Shown piece by piece: positions 33,676 to 42,163 of a stretch of DNA of 64,000 bases; within the stretch, counting starts at the first letter, position 1, and each line of letters begins with the position of its first letter. The translations under genes were made by a program, and so were the position numbers. The notes below the pieces were generated by a model. That model saw only the letters and a list, made by a program, of their open reading frames with translations. It searched no databases and was not told the origin of the DNA. Origin of the DNA: Rhodocyclaceae bacterium (lineage in GTDB: Bacteria > Pseudomonadota > Gammaproteobacteria > Burkholderiales > Rhodocyclaceae); contig VIKE01000007.1 in NCBI GenBank assembly GCA_008080565.1, positions 46,282-110,281 of the forward strand. Reading direction: 5' to 3'.

Positions 33676-34737
33676 ATGAGTATTCTCGTTACCGGTGCAG
33701 CAGGATTTATTGGCAGTAATTTCGTATTGGACTGGCTGGCCCAGTCCGATGAGCCGGTCATCAACCTCGATGACCTGACCTATGCAGGCAACCTTGAAAA
33801 CCTCGCTTCGCTTGATGGCGATGCGCGGCATATTTTCGTCAAGGGCAGCATTGGCGACTTTGATCTGGTTTCGAAGTTGCTGGCCGAGCACCAGCCGCGG
33901 GCGGTGGTCAATTTTGCGGCCGAATCGCACGTCGACCGCAGCATTCATGGCCCGGAAGACTTCATCCAGACCAATATCGTCGGCACCTTCCGTCTGCTGG
34001 AGGCGGTGCGGGCTTTCCACGGTCAACTGGAAAAAACGGCCAAAAATGAATTCCGTTTTCTCCATGTGTCGACCGACGAAGTTTACGGTTCGCTGGCCAA
34101 GGACGAGCCGGCCTTTACCGAAACCCACCAGTACGAGCCGAACAGCCCGTACTCGGCGAGCAAGGCAGCGAGCGACCATCTGGTGCGCGCCTACCACCAC
34201 ACCTACGGCCTGCCGGTGCTGACCACCAACTGTTCCAACAACTACGGCCCCTACCACTTCCCGGAAAAGCTCATCCCGCTCGTCATCCACAATGCGCTGG
34301 CCGGCAAGCCGCTGCCGATCTACGGCGATGGCCAGCAGATTCGTGACTGGCTCTACGTCAAGGATCACTGCAGCGCCATCCGCCGCGTGCTTGAAGCCGG
34401 CAAGGTCGGCGAGACCTACAACGTCGGCGGCTGGAATGAAAAGCCGAATCTGGATGTCGTCCATACGCTGTGCGCCATCCTCGACGAACTCAGCCCGCGG
34501 GCTGACGGCAAGCCGTACAAGGAGCAGATTACCTACGTCACCGACCGCCCCGGCCATGATCGTCGCTATGCGATTGATGCGACCAAGATCGAACGCGAAC
34601 TGGGCTGGAAGCCGGCGGAAACCTTCGAGACCGGCATCAAGAAGACGGTGCAGTGGTATCTCGATAACCAGGCCTGGGTGGCCAATGTGACGAGCGGCGC
34701 TTACCAGAACTGGGTTGGCAAGCAGTACAGCGCCTGA
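33676..34737 (+). CDS. rfbB: dTDP-glucose 4,6-dehydratase
   Basis: About 353 residues, extended short-chain dehydrogenase fold. The NAD site is [17 protein letters not shown] (about 5-21). The active site includes the RmlB-type DVST context [13 protein letters not shown] and [20 protein letters not shown] (Tyr-x3-Lys). It converts dTDP-glucose to dTDP-4-keto-6-deoxyglucose, step 2 of dTDP-rhamnose synthesis. The ATG at 33676 gives the canonical [10 protein letters not shown] start; the TTG at 33664 is rejected. It heads the rfbBDAC set, 3 bp before rfbD. Confidence 0.96.
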   Translation: MSILVTGAAGFIGSNFVLDWLAQSDEPVINLDDLTYAGNLENLASLDGDARHIFVKGSIGDFDLVSKLLAEHQPRAVVNFAAESHVDRSIHGPEDFIQTNIVGTFRLLEAVRAFHGQLEKTAKNEFRFLHVSTDEVYGSLAKDEPAFTETHQYEPNSPYSASKAASDHLVRAYHHTYGLPVLTTNCSNNYGPYHFPEKLIPLVIHNALAGKPLPIYGDGQQIRDWLYVKDHCSAIRRVLEAGKVGETYNVGGWNEKPNLDVVHTLCAILDELSPRADGKPYKEQITYVTDRPGHDRRYAIDATKIERELGWKPAETFETGIKKTVQWYLDNQAWVANVTSGAYQNWVGKQYSA

Positions 34738-34739
34738 TC

Positions 34740-35627
34740 ATGAAAATTCTTCTGACAGGCAGCAACGGCCAGGTTGGCTTTGAACTGCAGCGGGCCCTGG
34801 CGCCGCTCGGCGAGGTGGTTGCCGTTGATCACCAGGAATGCGACCTCGCCAATGCGGACGCCATCCGCCGGCTGGTGGCTGAGGTCAAGCCGCAGGTGAT
34901 CATCAATCCGGCGGCCTACACGGCCGTGGACAAGGCAGAAGCCGAGCCGGCACTGGCCCAAGCCATCAACGGCACGGCGCCCGGTGTCTTCGGTGAGGAG
35001 GCGGCACGCCTTGGCGCGCTGGTCATTCATTACTCGACGGACTATGTCTTCGACGGCAGCAAGCCCGGCGCTTATCTGGAAAGCGATGCGCCCAACCCGC
35101 AAAGCGTTTATGGCCAGACCAAGCTGGCCGGCGAGCAGGCTTTGCTGGCGAGCGGGGCGGATTGCCTGATCTTTCGCACAAGCTGGGTGTTTGGCGCGCA
35201 CGGCGCCAATTTTGCCAAGACCATGTTGCGTCTGGCCGCCGAGCGCGATGGCTTGAAGATCGTCGCCGACCAGTTTGGTGCACCGACCTCGGCTGCGCTG
35301 CTGGCTGACGTGACGGCGCAGGTGCTCGGGCGCTACCAACGCGAAGGCAGGGTGGGCTTCCCGTTTGGCCTTTATCACCTGGTTGCCGGTGGTTGCACGA
35401 CGTGGCACGAATACGCCCAGACGGTGGTGCGCGCTGCGCAGGCAGCCGGCAAGCCGCTCAAGCTGACGGCCGACGATATCCTGCCGATCACCACCGCCGA
35501 TTACCCGCTGCCGGCGCCCCGGCCGAGCAATTCACGACTCGACACGAGCCGCCTGCGTCAGACCTTCGGGCTGGAACTGCCTGATTGGCGGAACGGGCTG
35601 GATCATGTTTTGCAGCAGATTCTCTAG
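34740..35627 (+). CDS. rfbD: dTDP-4-dehydrorhamnose reductase
   Basis: 295 residues. The NAD(P) site is ILLTGSNGQVGFELQRAL (about 3-20), with the family motifs NPAAYTAVDKAEAEP and STDYVFDGSKPGAYLE. The catalytic Tyr/Lys pair lies in SVYGQTKLAGEQALL. The product performs the last step, reducing dTDP-4-keto-rhamnose to dTDP-L-rhamnose. It lies 2 bp after rfbB and is followed by the inverted-repeat element before rfbA. Confidence 0.95.
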   Translation: MKILLTGSNGQVGFELQRALAPLGEVVAVDHQECDLANADAIRRLVAEVKPQVIINPAAYTAVDKAEAEPALAQAINGTAPGVFGEEAARLGALVIHYSTDYVFDGSKPGAYLESDAPNPQSVYGQTKLAGEQALLASGADCLIFRTSWVFGAHGANFAKTMLRLAAERDGLKIVADQFGAPTSAALLADVTAQVLGRYQREGRVGFPFGLYHLVAGGCTTWHEYAQTVVRAAQAAGKPLKLTADDILPITTADYPLPAPRPSNSRLDTSRLRQTFGLELPDWRNGLDHVLQQIL

Positions 35628-35654
35628 AAACTGTTTGTGATCTGCTTGGCGTTC

Positions 35655-35751
35655 AAACCCCTCCCCAGCCCTCCCCTTGTCAGGGGAGGGAGCCAGATCG
35701 CGCGCGATTTGGTGTGCTCCTCCCCTGACAAGGGGAGGCCGGGAGGGGTTT
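35655..35751 (+). repeat. REP-like inverted repeat between rfbD and rfbA
   Basis: The arms AAACCCCTCCCCAGCCCTCC... (35655-35690) and ...GGAGGCCGGGAGGGGTTT (35717-35751) are near-perfect inverted copies about 35 bp long. Each also contains the smaller palindrome CTCCCCT-TGTC-AGGGGAG. The layout is that of a paired REP/BIME element, able to fold into a large hairpin in the transcript between rfbD and rfbA. Confidence 0.85.
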
Positions 35752-35808
35752 CGGTTTTACCAACCAGAACCCGAATTCATCATTACATCTCCAAATTAGG
35801 AAAGCATC

Positions 35809-36687
35809 ATGCGTAAAGGCATCATCCTGGCCGGCGGTTCCGGCACCCGTCTCTACCCGGTCACCCTGGCCGTTTCCAAGCAGCTGCTGCCGATCCACGA
35901 CAAGCCGATGATCTACTATCCGCTGACGACGCTGATGCTGGCGGGGATTCGCGACATCCTGATCATCTCGACGCCGCAGGATACGCCGCGCTTTCAGCAG
36001 TTGCTGGGCGACGGCAGCCAGTGGGGCCTCAACCTGCAATATGCCATCCAGCCCAGCCCGGACGGCCTGGCCCAGGCCTTCATCATCGGTCGCGATTTCG
36101 TCGGCAATGGCGACAGCGCGCTGGTCCTCGGTGACAACATTTTCTACGGCCACGAGTTTGCCAACGATCTGGGCGCAGCCGGTGCCCAGACCAGCGGCGC
36201 GACGGTCTTCGCTTACCACGTGCATGACCCGGAACGTTACGGCGTGGTCGAGTTCGACGCCGCCGGGCAGGCGATCAGCCTGGAAGAGAAGCCGAAGGTG
36301 CCGAAGTCGAATTACGCGGTGACCGGTCTCTATTTCTACGACAACCAGGTCCTCGACATCTCGCGTGATCTCAAGCCGTCACCGCGTGGCGAGCTGGAGA
36401 TCACCGACGTCAATCGCGTCTATCTCGAGCGCCAGCAGTTGAACGTCCAAGTCATGGGCCGCGGCCACGCCTGGCTCGATACCGGCACCCATGAAAGCCT
36501 GCTCGACGCCAGCCAGTTCATCGCCACCATCGAAAAGCGTCAGGGTCTCAAAGTGGCGTGTCCGGAAGAAATCGCCTACCGTAAGAGTTGGATCGATGCC
36601 GGCCAACTTGAGAAGCTGGCCCAGCCGATGATCAAGAACCTTTACGGCCAGTACCTGATGAACGTGCTCAAGGAAAGGGTGTTCTGA
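35809..36687 (+). CDS. rfbA: Glucose-1-phosphate thymidylyltransferase
   Basis: 292 residues. The nucleotidyltransferase signature is [20 protein letters not shown] (about 3-22), followed by [16 protein letters not shown], the metal-binding DNIFYGHEF and [20 protein letters not shown]. It makes dTDP-glucose from glucose-1-phosphate and dTTP, step 1 of the rhamnose pathway. It starts after the REP-like repeat and overlaps rfbC by one base (TGATG). Confidence 0.96.
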   Translation: MRKGIILAGGSGTRLYPVTLAVSKQLLPIHDKPMIYYPLTTLMLAGIRDILIISTPQDTPRFQQLLGDGSQWGLNLQYAIQPSPDGLAQAFIIGRDFVGNGDSALVLGDNIFYGHEFANDLGAAGAQTSGATVFAYHVHDPERYGVVEFDAAGQAISLEEKPKVPKSNYAVTGLYFYDNQVLDISRDLKPSPRGELEITDVNRVYLERQQLNVQVMGRGHAWLDTGTHESLLDASQFIATIEKRQGLKVACPEEIAYRKSWIDAGQLEKLAQPMIKNLYGQYLMNVLKERVF

Positions 36688-37229
36688 TGCGCGCGATACC
36701 CACCGCCATTCCGGATGTGATCGCGCTCTATCCCAAGGTTTTTGGCGACGACCGCGGTTTTTTCTACGAGAGCTACAACCAGAAGGTCTTTCAGGAAGCC
36801 ACCGGGCTGGATGTGACCTTCGTCCAGGACAACCACTCCAAATCTGCCCGCAACGTGCTGCGCGGCCTGCACTATCAAGTGCAACATCCGCAAGGCAAGC
36901 TGGTCCGCGTGGTGCAGGGCGAGGTCTTCGATGTTGCGGTCGACATCCGCAAAGGCTCGAAAACCTACGGTCAGTGGGTTGGTGAATTGCTGTCGGCGGA
37001 CAACAAACGCCAGCTGTGGATCCCGCCCGGCCTGGCGCACGGCTTTGTCGTGCTCTCCGAAACGGCAGAATTCCTCTACAAGACGACGGATTACTATGCC
37101 CCGGCCCATGAGCGCTGCATCGCGTGGAATGACCCGGATCTGGCAATTGACTGGCAGCTTGAAGGCGAACCGCTGCTCTCGGCCAAGGATGCGGCTGGGC
37201 AACGGTTTAGGGATGCGGTTGGGGAGTAG
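36687..37229 (+). CDS. rfbC: dTDP-4-dehydrorhamnose 3,5-epimerase
   Basis: 180 residues, cupin fold. Conserved segments are DDRGFFYESYNQKVFQEATG, FVQDNHSKSARNVLRGLHYQ (active-site His in LRGLHYQ, about residues 57-63), KLVRVVQGEVFDVAVDIRKG, and IPPGLAHGFVVLSETAEFLYK. It converts the 4-keto-6-deoxyglucose intermediate to the rhamno form. It completes an rfbBDAC set, each gene at full length. Confidence 0.95.
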   Translation: MRAIPTAIPDVIALYPKVFGDDRGFFYESYNQKVFQEATGLDVTFVQDNHSKSARNVLRGLHYQVQHPQGKLVRVVQGEVFDVAVDIRKGSKTYGQWVGELLSADNKRQLWIPPGLAHGFVVLSETAEFLYKTTDYYAPAHERCIAWNDPDLAIDWQLEGEPLLSAKDAAGQRFRDAVGE

Positions 37230-37289
37230 GCGAGATTTGTTGCTCTTCCCTGGCCACGTGGCCAGAACCAAGAAGTTCTGATCCGGATT

Positions 37290-37328
37290 TTGTTTTTGGG
37301 CTAAATTTCCGGTTCACCGTAGCAATCA
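37290..37328 (+). repeat. Dispersed 37-bp repeat, copy E (rfbC-manC gap)
   Basis: TTTTTGGGCTAAATTTCCGG is followed by TTCACCGTAGCAATC. It is intergenic, about 20 bp upstream of the manC start, as copy D is upstream of xrtB. One mismatch in the core (GTTCACC for GTTGACC). Confidence 0.78.
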
Positions 37329-37347
37329 ACGTTATTTATAGGTATCG

Positions 37348-38793
37348 ATGTTCATGACCCAGATTCTCCCCGTCGTTCTCTCCGGTGGTTCCGGCACGCG
37401 TCTATGGCCGCTGTCGCGCGAGAAATACCCGAAGCAGCTGTTGCCGCTGGTTGGCGAACAGTCGATGTTGCAGGCGACGGTAGCTCGTCTTGGTGGCCTG
37501 GCCGACATGGCGGGGCCGCTGCTCGTTTGCAACGAAGAACATCGTTTTGTCGTCGCCGAGCAAATCCGCACCCTCGGTTTGCACGGCTCGGTCCTGCTTG
37601 AACCCTTCGGCCGCAACACCGCTCCGGCCCTTGCCCTGGCCGCCCTGTGGGCGGTGCGCGATGGCGAAGATCCGGTCCTCGTTGTCATGCCGGCCGATCA
37701 CGACATCGCCGATGGCGCCGCCTTCCGTGACGCCGTCAGCCGCGCCGTCACCCTGGCCGAAACCGGCGTCACCGTCACCTTCGGGATCACCCCTGATTGC
37801 CCCGAAACCGGCTACGGCTACATCCAGCGCGGCCAGGCCCTGGCCGATGGCTCTGGCGCCTTTGCCTTGGCCCGCTTCGTTGAAAAGCCCGATCGCCCGA
37901 CCGCCGAAAGCTACCTCGATTCCGGTGACTACCTCTGGAACAGCGGCATCTTCGTCATGAAGGCCTCCGTCTGGATCGCCGCCCTCGGCGTCTGTCGCCC
38001 CGACATTCTGGCTGCCTGCCAACAGGCCCTGGCCGGCGGCAAGACCGATGGCGACTTCGTTCGTGTCGACGTTGAAGCCTTCAAAGCTTGCCCTTCCGAC
38101 TCCATCGACTACGCCGTCATGGAACGCCTGACCACCGGCGGTGCCGGCCTGCCCAAGGCCGCCGTCATCCCGCTCACCGCCGGCTGGTCCGACGTCGGCG
38201 CCTGGGATGCACTGTGGAAAGTCCTGCCCAAATGCGGCGAGGGCAACGCCACGCGCGGTGACGTCATGCTCGAAAACTGTCGCGATACGCTGGTTGTCTC
38301 GGAAAGCCGGCTCGTTGCCTGCATCGGCGTCAGCAACCTCGTTGTTGTCGAAACCGACGACGCCGTGCTTGTTGTCCATCACGACGCCACGCAAGACGTC
38401 AAAAAGATCGTCGACCGGCTCAAAGCCGACAAACGCAGCATCGCCCAATGGCACCGCAAGGTCTATCGCCCGTGGGGCTGGTACGACGGCGTCGATGCCG
38501 GCGAACGCTTCCAGGTCAAGCGCATCGGCGTCAAGCCGGGCGGCACCCTGTCGCTGCAAATGCACCACCACCGCGCCGAACACTGGATCGTCGTCAGCGG
38601 TACGGCCCGCGTGACCAAGGGCGAAGAAACCTTCCTGGTCACCGAAAACCAGTCAACCTACATCCCGCTCGGCGTCACCCACCGCCTGGAAAACCCCGGC
38701 ATCGTGCCGCTTGAGATGATCGAGGTGCAGTCCGGCAGCTACCTCGGCGAGGACGATATCGTGCGCTTTGAGGATACTTACGGGCGGAGCTGA
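37348..38793 (+). CDS. manC: Mannose-1-phosphate guanylyltransferase/mannose-6-phosphate isomerase
   Basis: 481 residues, bifunctional type II. The N-terminal GDP-mannose pyrophosphorylase begins ILPVVLSGGSGTRLWPLSRE and has FVEKPDRPTAESYLDSGDYLWNSGIF. The C-terminal isomerase cupin contains RPWGWYDGV, GERFQVKRIGVKPGGTLSLQ, MHHHRAEHWIVVSGTA and STYIPLGVTHRLENPG. It supplies GDP-mannose. No phosphomannomutase is in the window, so that step is presumably encoded elsewhere. Start at 37348 or, equally, the ATG at 37354. Confidence 0.95.
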   Translation: MFMTQILPVVLSGGSGTRLWPLSREKYPKQLLPLVGEQSMLQATVARLGGLADMAGPLLVCNEEHRFVVAEQIRTLGLHGSVLLEPFGRNTAPALALAALWAVRDGEDPVLVVMPADHDIADGAAFRDAVSRAVTLAETGVTVTFGITPDCPETGYGYIQRGQALADGSGAFALARFVEKPDRPTAESYLDSGDYLWNSGIFVMKASVWIAALGVCRPDILAACQQALAGGKTDGDFVRVDVEAFKACPSDSIDYAVMERLTTGGAGLPKAAVIPLTAGWSDVGAWDALWKVLPKCGEGNATRGDVMLENCRDTLVVSESRLVACIGVSNLVVVETDDAVLVVHHDATQDVKKIVDRLKADKRSIAQWHRKVYRPWGWYDGVDAGERFQVKRIGVKPGGTLSLQMHHHRAEHWIVVSGTARVTKGEETFLVTENQSTYIPLGVTHRLENPGIVPLEMIEVQSGSYLGEDDIVRFEDTYGRS

Positions 38794-38891
38794 GGGGCCT
38801 TCATGCTTTTAGCCCGAATGGACTATTGTCCCGAGGGCTATCCCAATTCACTATTCGTATCGAATAAATGTCAATTGGAAAGTATTGCCCC

Positions 38892-39428
38892 ATGAAGAAA
38901 TTCCTTACCGGCATGGCACTCGCAGTGGCCGCAGTTTCGGCCACCGCAGCGTCTGCCCCATCCGCTTCTCTGACCACCTCTGGTGCAACGTTTGCCGAGT
39001 ACACCGGCACCACGGTTGGCAGCAACGACATCAATGCCAACAACACGTTGTTCTGGATGTTCGAAGGTAGCAACCTTGGCTACAACAGCTACTTGCTGAT
39101 GTTCGATCCGCTGTCCAATGGTTCGATGGCTGGTTCCGTTACCTTCTCCGGCAACATTGCCTACGTTGCTTCGACGACTGTTGCGTTGGTCGGCACCGAC
39201 TTCCTGTTCAGCAATCCGGCTGTGACGTATGACTGGAAGGCCAAGTCCGGTCTTGAATCGAACGATGCGCTCAGCGTTTCTGGCAATACGCTGACCCTGA
39301 GCTGGCGCGGCGCCAGCCCCGGCGACAATATCCGCGTGCTGACTGTCGTGCCGGAACCGCAAAGCTACGCCATGTTCCTGGCCGGTCTGGGCATCGTCGG
39401 TGCCATGGTTCGCCGCAAGAACATCTAA
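38892..39428 (+). CDS. PEP-CTERM protein, likely XrtB substrate
   Basis: About 178 residues. A signal peptide (MKKFLTGMALAVAAVSATAAS) is followed by a Ser/Thr/Asn-rich beta domain and the C-terminal sorting tail VPEPQSYAMFLAGLGIVGAM then VRRKNI: the PEP motif, a hydrophobic helix and a basic end. Exosortases cut such tails. As the only PEP-CTERM gene in this locus it is the natural partner of XrtB. It sits alone between manC and a nucleotidyltransferase, with a palindrome ATTCG-TAT-CGAAT (38853-38865) upstream and a strong terminator downstream, so it may be expressed separately and abundantly. Confidence 0.92.
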   Translation: MKKFLTGMALAVAAVSATAASAPSASLTTSGATFAEYTGTTVGSNDINANNTLFWMFEGSNLGYNSYLLMFDPLSNGSMAGSVTFSGNIAYVASTTVALVGTDFLFSNPAVTYDWKAKSGLESNDALSVSGNTLTLSWRGASPGDNIRVLTVVPEPQSYAMFLAGLGIVGAMVRRKNI

Positions 39429-39451
39429 CCGTAACGTTCTGGTAGCAGAAT

Positions 39452-39474
39452 GCCGCCTTCGGGCGGCTTTTTTT
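39452..39474 (+). terminator. Rho-independent terminator after the PEP-CTERM gene
   Basis: GCCGCC-TTCG-GGCGGC followed by seven Ts. It separates the PEP-CTERM gene from the nucleotidyltransferase gene. Confidence 0.92.
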
Positions 39475-39494
39475 CGTCTATAGGGAGTAATGAC

Positions 39495-40598
39495 GTGGCA
39501 AAGGGAATGATTCTGGCGGCCGGCCAGGGAACTCGGGTTCGACCACTGACCAAAGACTGGCCCAAGCCAATGGTGCCAATTCTCGGCAAGCCGGTGATGG
39601 CGTACCTGATCGAGCATCTGGTGCGTTATGGCATCACCGACATCATGGTCAACGTGGCGTATCACCACAAAAAGATCGAAGAGTATTTCGGCGACGGCCG
39701 GCGCTGGGGCGCCAATATCGGCTATTCCTACGAAGGCGTTTCCGATCATGGCGATATTCTCCCCAGGCCAAAGGGCTCGGCCGGTGGCATGAAGGCGATT
39801 CAGGATTTCAGCGGCTTTTTTGACGAAACGACGCTGGTGATCTGCGGCGACGCCATCGTCGATCTCGACATCGGGGCGGCCTTGTTCGAGCACCAGAGCA
39901 AGGGTGCCCTGGCCAGCGTGGTGACGCTGGAGGTGCCGAATGACCAGGTGCAGAACTACGGCATCGTGGTGGCTGACGATGATGGCAGGATCGAATCCTT
40001 CCAGGAAAAGCCAAAGCCGGCTGAGGCCAGGTCCAATCTGGCGAGTACCGGCATTTATATTTTCGAGCCGCAGGTGCTGGATCTGGTGCCGTCGGGGGTC
40101 GAGTTCGACATTGGTAGCCAGTTGTTCCCGCTCATGGCGGAAAAGGGCTTCCCGTTCTATGCCCAGAGTCGTTTCTTCAACTGGATCGACATCGGTCGCG
40201 TCACGGACTACTGGTCGGTGCTGCAGCGCGTGCTGCGCGGCGAGGTGGCCGAGATGGACATGCCGGGCAAGGAGATCATGCCGGGCGTCTGGGTTGGCCC
40301 GAATGTCTCGATCAATTGGGACAGTTCGAAGATCGTCGGGCCGGTTTATATCGGCTCAAGCGTCCGGATCGAGCCCGGCTGTTCGGTCATCGGTCCCGCC
40401 TGGATCGGCCATGGCAGCCACCTTCGTCAGGGGGCCAAGGTGATCCGCAGCGTGTTGTTCGAGTACACGCGCATCGGCGAGGGGATGGAGTTCTCCGAGA
40501 TGATCGTTTCGCCGCGCTATTGCGTAGACCGGGCTGGCGACACGACCTATGTCGGCGACGACCGATGCAAATTGCGTTGGGGTGATTCCCGGGGGTGA
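39495..40598 (+). CDS. Sugar nucleotidyltransferase (NDP-sugar pyrophosphorylase-like)
   Basis: About 367 residues. The N-terminal transferase domain has GMILAAGQGTRVRPLTKDWP, KPMVPILGKPVMAYLIEHLV and VICGDAIVDLDIG. The C-terminal half carries hexapeptide-like repeats (VWVGPNVSINWDSSKIVGPV, IGSSVRIEPGCSVIGPAWIG). This layout fits mannose-1-phosphate guanylyltransferases of the GMPP type or glucose-1-phosphate transferases. The exact sugar and nucleotide are uncertain, and it is a second transferase beside manC. I use the GTG at 39495, preceded by AGGGAG; the ATG at 39507 is the alternative. Confidence 0.85.
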   Translation: MAKGMILAAGQGTRVRPLTKDWPKPMVPILGKPVMAYLIEHLVRYGITDIMVNVAYHHKKIEEYFGDGRRWGANIGYSYEGVSDHGDILPRPKGSAGGMKAIQDFSGFFDETTLVICGDAIVDLDIGAALFEHQSKGALASVVTLEVPNDQVQNYGIVVADDDGRIESFQEKPKPAEARSNLASTGIYIFEPQVLDLVPSGVEFDIGSQLFPLMAEKGFPFYAQSRFFNWIDIGRVTDYWSVLQRVLRGEVAEMDMPGKEIMPGVWVGPNVSINWDSSKIVGPVYIGSSVRIEPGCSVIGPAWIGHGSHLRQGAKVIRSVLFEYTRIGEGMEFSEMIVSPRYCVDRAGDTTYVGDDRCKLRWGDSRG

Positions 40599-40681
40599 TT
40601 TGCTGCGCTGCAGGTTGCGAAACGTAGTTTTGAGGCATGGAGCAGGCGGGGGGCAGATCCTTTAGTCCTGCGTTTCAAGAA

Positions 40682-40704
40682 AGCCGCCAGGGAGCGGCTT
40701 TTTT
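40682..40704 (+). terminator. Rho-independent terminator
   Basis: AGCCGC-CAGGGA-GCGGCT followed by six Ts, downstream of the nucleotidyltransferase gene and upstream of the VanZ gene. Confidence 0.85.
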
Positions 40705-40817
40705 AATATTGACTCGCTGTTTTGAAGACTGGCATTGTGTCCGGACTACTCGCCGCTCGAAGCGGTGGATCGGCATTCAGTTACCTGGCTGGTACAGGGG
40801 TGTTTTTGAGGAGTGAT

Positions 40818-41180
40818 ATGGACGCAGAGTGCATGACGACGATTCAGTCCCGGGTGCGCAGCCGTTTCTGGCTGGTCGTCGGGCTGCTTGGCGTGTCTGC
40901 GCTGTTTGTCCTGGGCGCCCAGCCATTCGCTGTCGGGATTATCCCTTCGCCGTTTGACAAGTTGGCGCATGCCGTGGTGTTCGGTGGTCTTTTTCTTGTT
41001 CTGGATAGCGCACTGGCGTTGCCGTTCTGGCTTCTCCTGAGCATTCCCTTGGTGCTGTCGGCAGGTGATGAGTTTCACCAGATTTTTCTGCCGGGGCGCC
41101 AGCCGGGTCTGGATGACTGGGTGGCTGGCTTGTGCGGCGTCGCGCTGGCCGCCTGCTGGCGTCATCTCCGCCGCAACTGA
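40818..41180 (+). CDS. VanZ-family membrane protein
   Basis: About 120 residues with four hydrophobic segments (WLVVGLLGVSALFVLGAQPF, LAHAVVFGGLFLVLDSALAL, FWLLLSIPLVLSAGDEFHQ, GLCGVALAACW). The VanZ hallmark GDEFHQIFLPGRQPGLDDWV is present. VanZ proteins are of unknown biochemical function and are frequent beside polysaccharide genes. GAGGAG is 6 bp before the ATG at 40818, which sets the start. It is convergent with epsA (14 bp between the stops). Confidence 0.85.
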   Translation: MDAECMTTIQSRVRSRFWLVVGLLGVSALFVLGAQPFAVGIIPSPFDKLAHAVVFGGLFLVLDSALALPFWLLLSIPLVLSAGDEFHQIFLPGRQPGLDDWVAGLCGVALAACWRHLRRN

Positions 41181-41194
41181 TTGCCCGTTTTTCT

Positions 41195-41998
41195 CTATCC
41201 GAACTGGTAGCTGGTTTCGGGGCGCCCGTTATTGGCGATATCTTCGAGCTTGCCGACGGCCTGGGCCCGATTGCTGACATTGATCTTCTTGAAGATGCGC
41301 TGCAGGTGGTTTTTGACCGTAAACGAGCTGATTTCCAGGATCATGCCGATTTCGATATTGGTCTTGCCATTGCGTACCCACTCGAGAATTTCGATTTCGC
41401 GCGTACTCAGCCCCGATTTGATCAGTGAATTGATCAGCGTTGGCGCGGTAACCTGGTCCGGCTCATGGATCGGCAAGCCATCGGTTTTTCTGACCGCCGC
41501 GTCGACATGGGGAAGAAGCAACTCGAAAAGCCTTCTTTCCTGCTCGTTAAAACTGCCGTCCCGTCGGAGCAGGATGTAGAGATGATCAGCCTTGAAGCGC
41601 GTGTCCGGAATTGCATGGAATAAAATATGTTTCATTTCATGTAATTCGGAGTGAAGGATTGTTACATCAATATTACTGCTACTTACGCTCGACATTGATG
41701 CCGATGTAACACGACCGCAACCTGCGACCCAATGGAGGTGAATACCGTTCCTGAATTCGCGAATGGCGTCGTGCAAGGGTTTTGCGCCACGTATTCCCGG
41801 TATGCCGGACACGATATCGTAGTGATAGGTTTCACCGCCGATGGCGCCGCTGAAACAAATGAGAACATCATGCTGGATTGCTTCCTGGAAATCGCCCTGA
41901 AGCCACAGCAGGAGCTGAAAATGGCTCTGGATCGACAACGAGTTGTGCATGATCCGAACGATCAGCTCCGGGTCGAAGTTTTTATGGACGGATGCCAT
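41195..41998 (-). CDS. epsA: EpsA-type LuxR-family transcriptional regulator
   Basis: 267 residues. The N-terminal two-thirds form an unassigned sensory region. The C-terminal GerE/LuxR helix-turn-helix is clear: STREIEILEWVRNGKTNIEI and SSFTVKNHLQRIFKKINVSN (about residues 198-245). No receiver or autoinducer domain is recognised. EpsA family regulators are specific to XrtB-type polysaccharide loci and presumably control eps transcription. It is divergent from epsB, and the 165-bp gap (41999-42163), which is AT-rich, should contain both promoters. A plausible -10 sequence GATACAAT lies on the epsB side. Confidence 0.88.
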   Translation of the reverse strand: MASVHKNFDPELIVRIMHNSLSIQSHFQLLLWLQGDFQEAIQHDVLICFSGAIGGETYHYDIVSGIPGIRGAKPLHDAIREFRNGIHLHWVAGCGRVTSASMSSVSSSNIDVTILHSELHEMKHILFHAIPDTRFKADHLYILLRRDGSFNEQERRLFELLLPHVDAAVRKTDGLPIHEPDQVTAPTLINSLIKSGLSTREIEILEWVRNGKTNIEIGMILEISSFTVKNHLQRIFKKINVSNRAQAVGKLEDIANNGRPETSYQFG

Positions 41999-42163
41999 GG
42001 GACTATTTGTGGTCTCTGATTTTGAGTCGTTATTATTACGTTAGTCTTTTTTTTGCAATGTCGACTATTTCACGAAAAATTCAAATGCTGCGGTGCGGCA
42101 TCCTGTTTCACTTGAGATACAATTTGGCATGGTTAAACAGTCGATAAATCTCCAGTTAATGCT

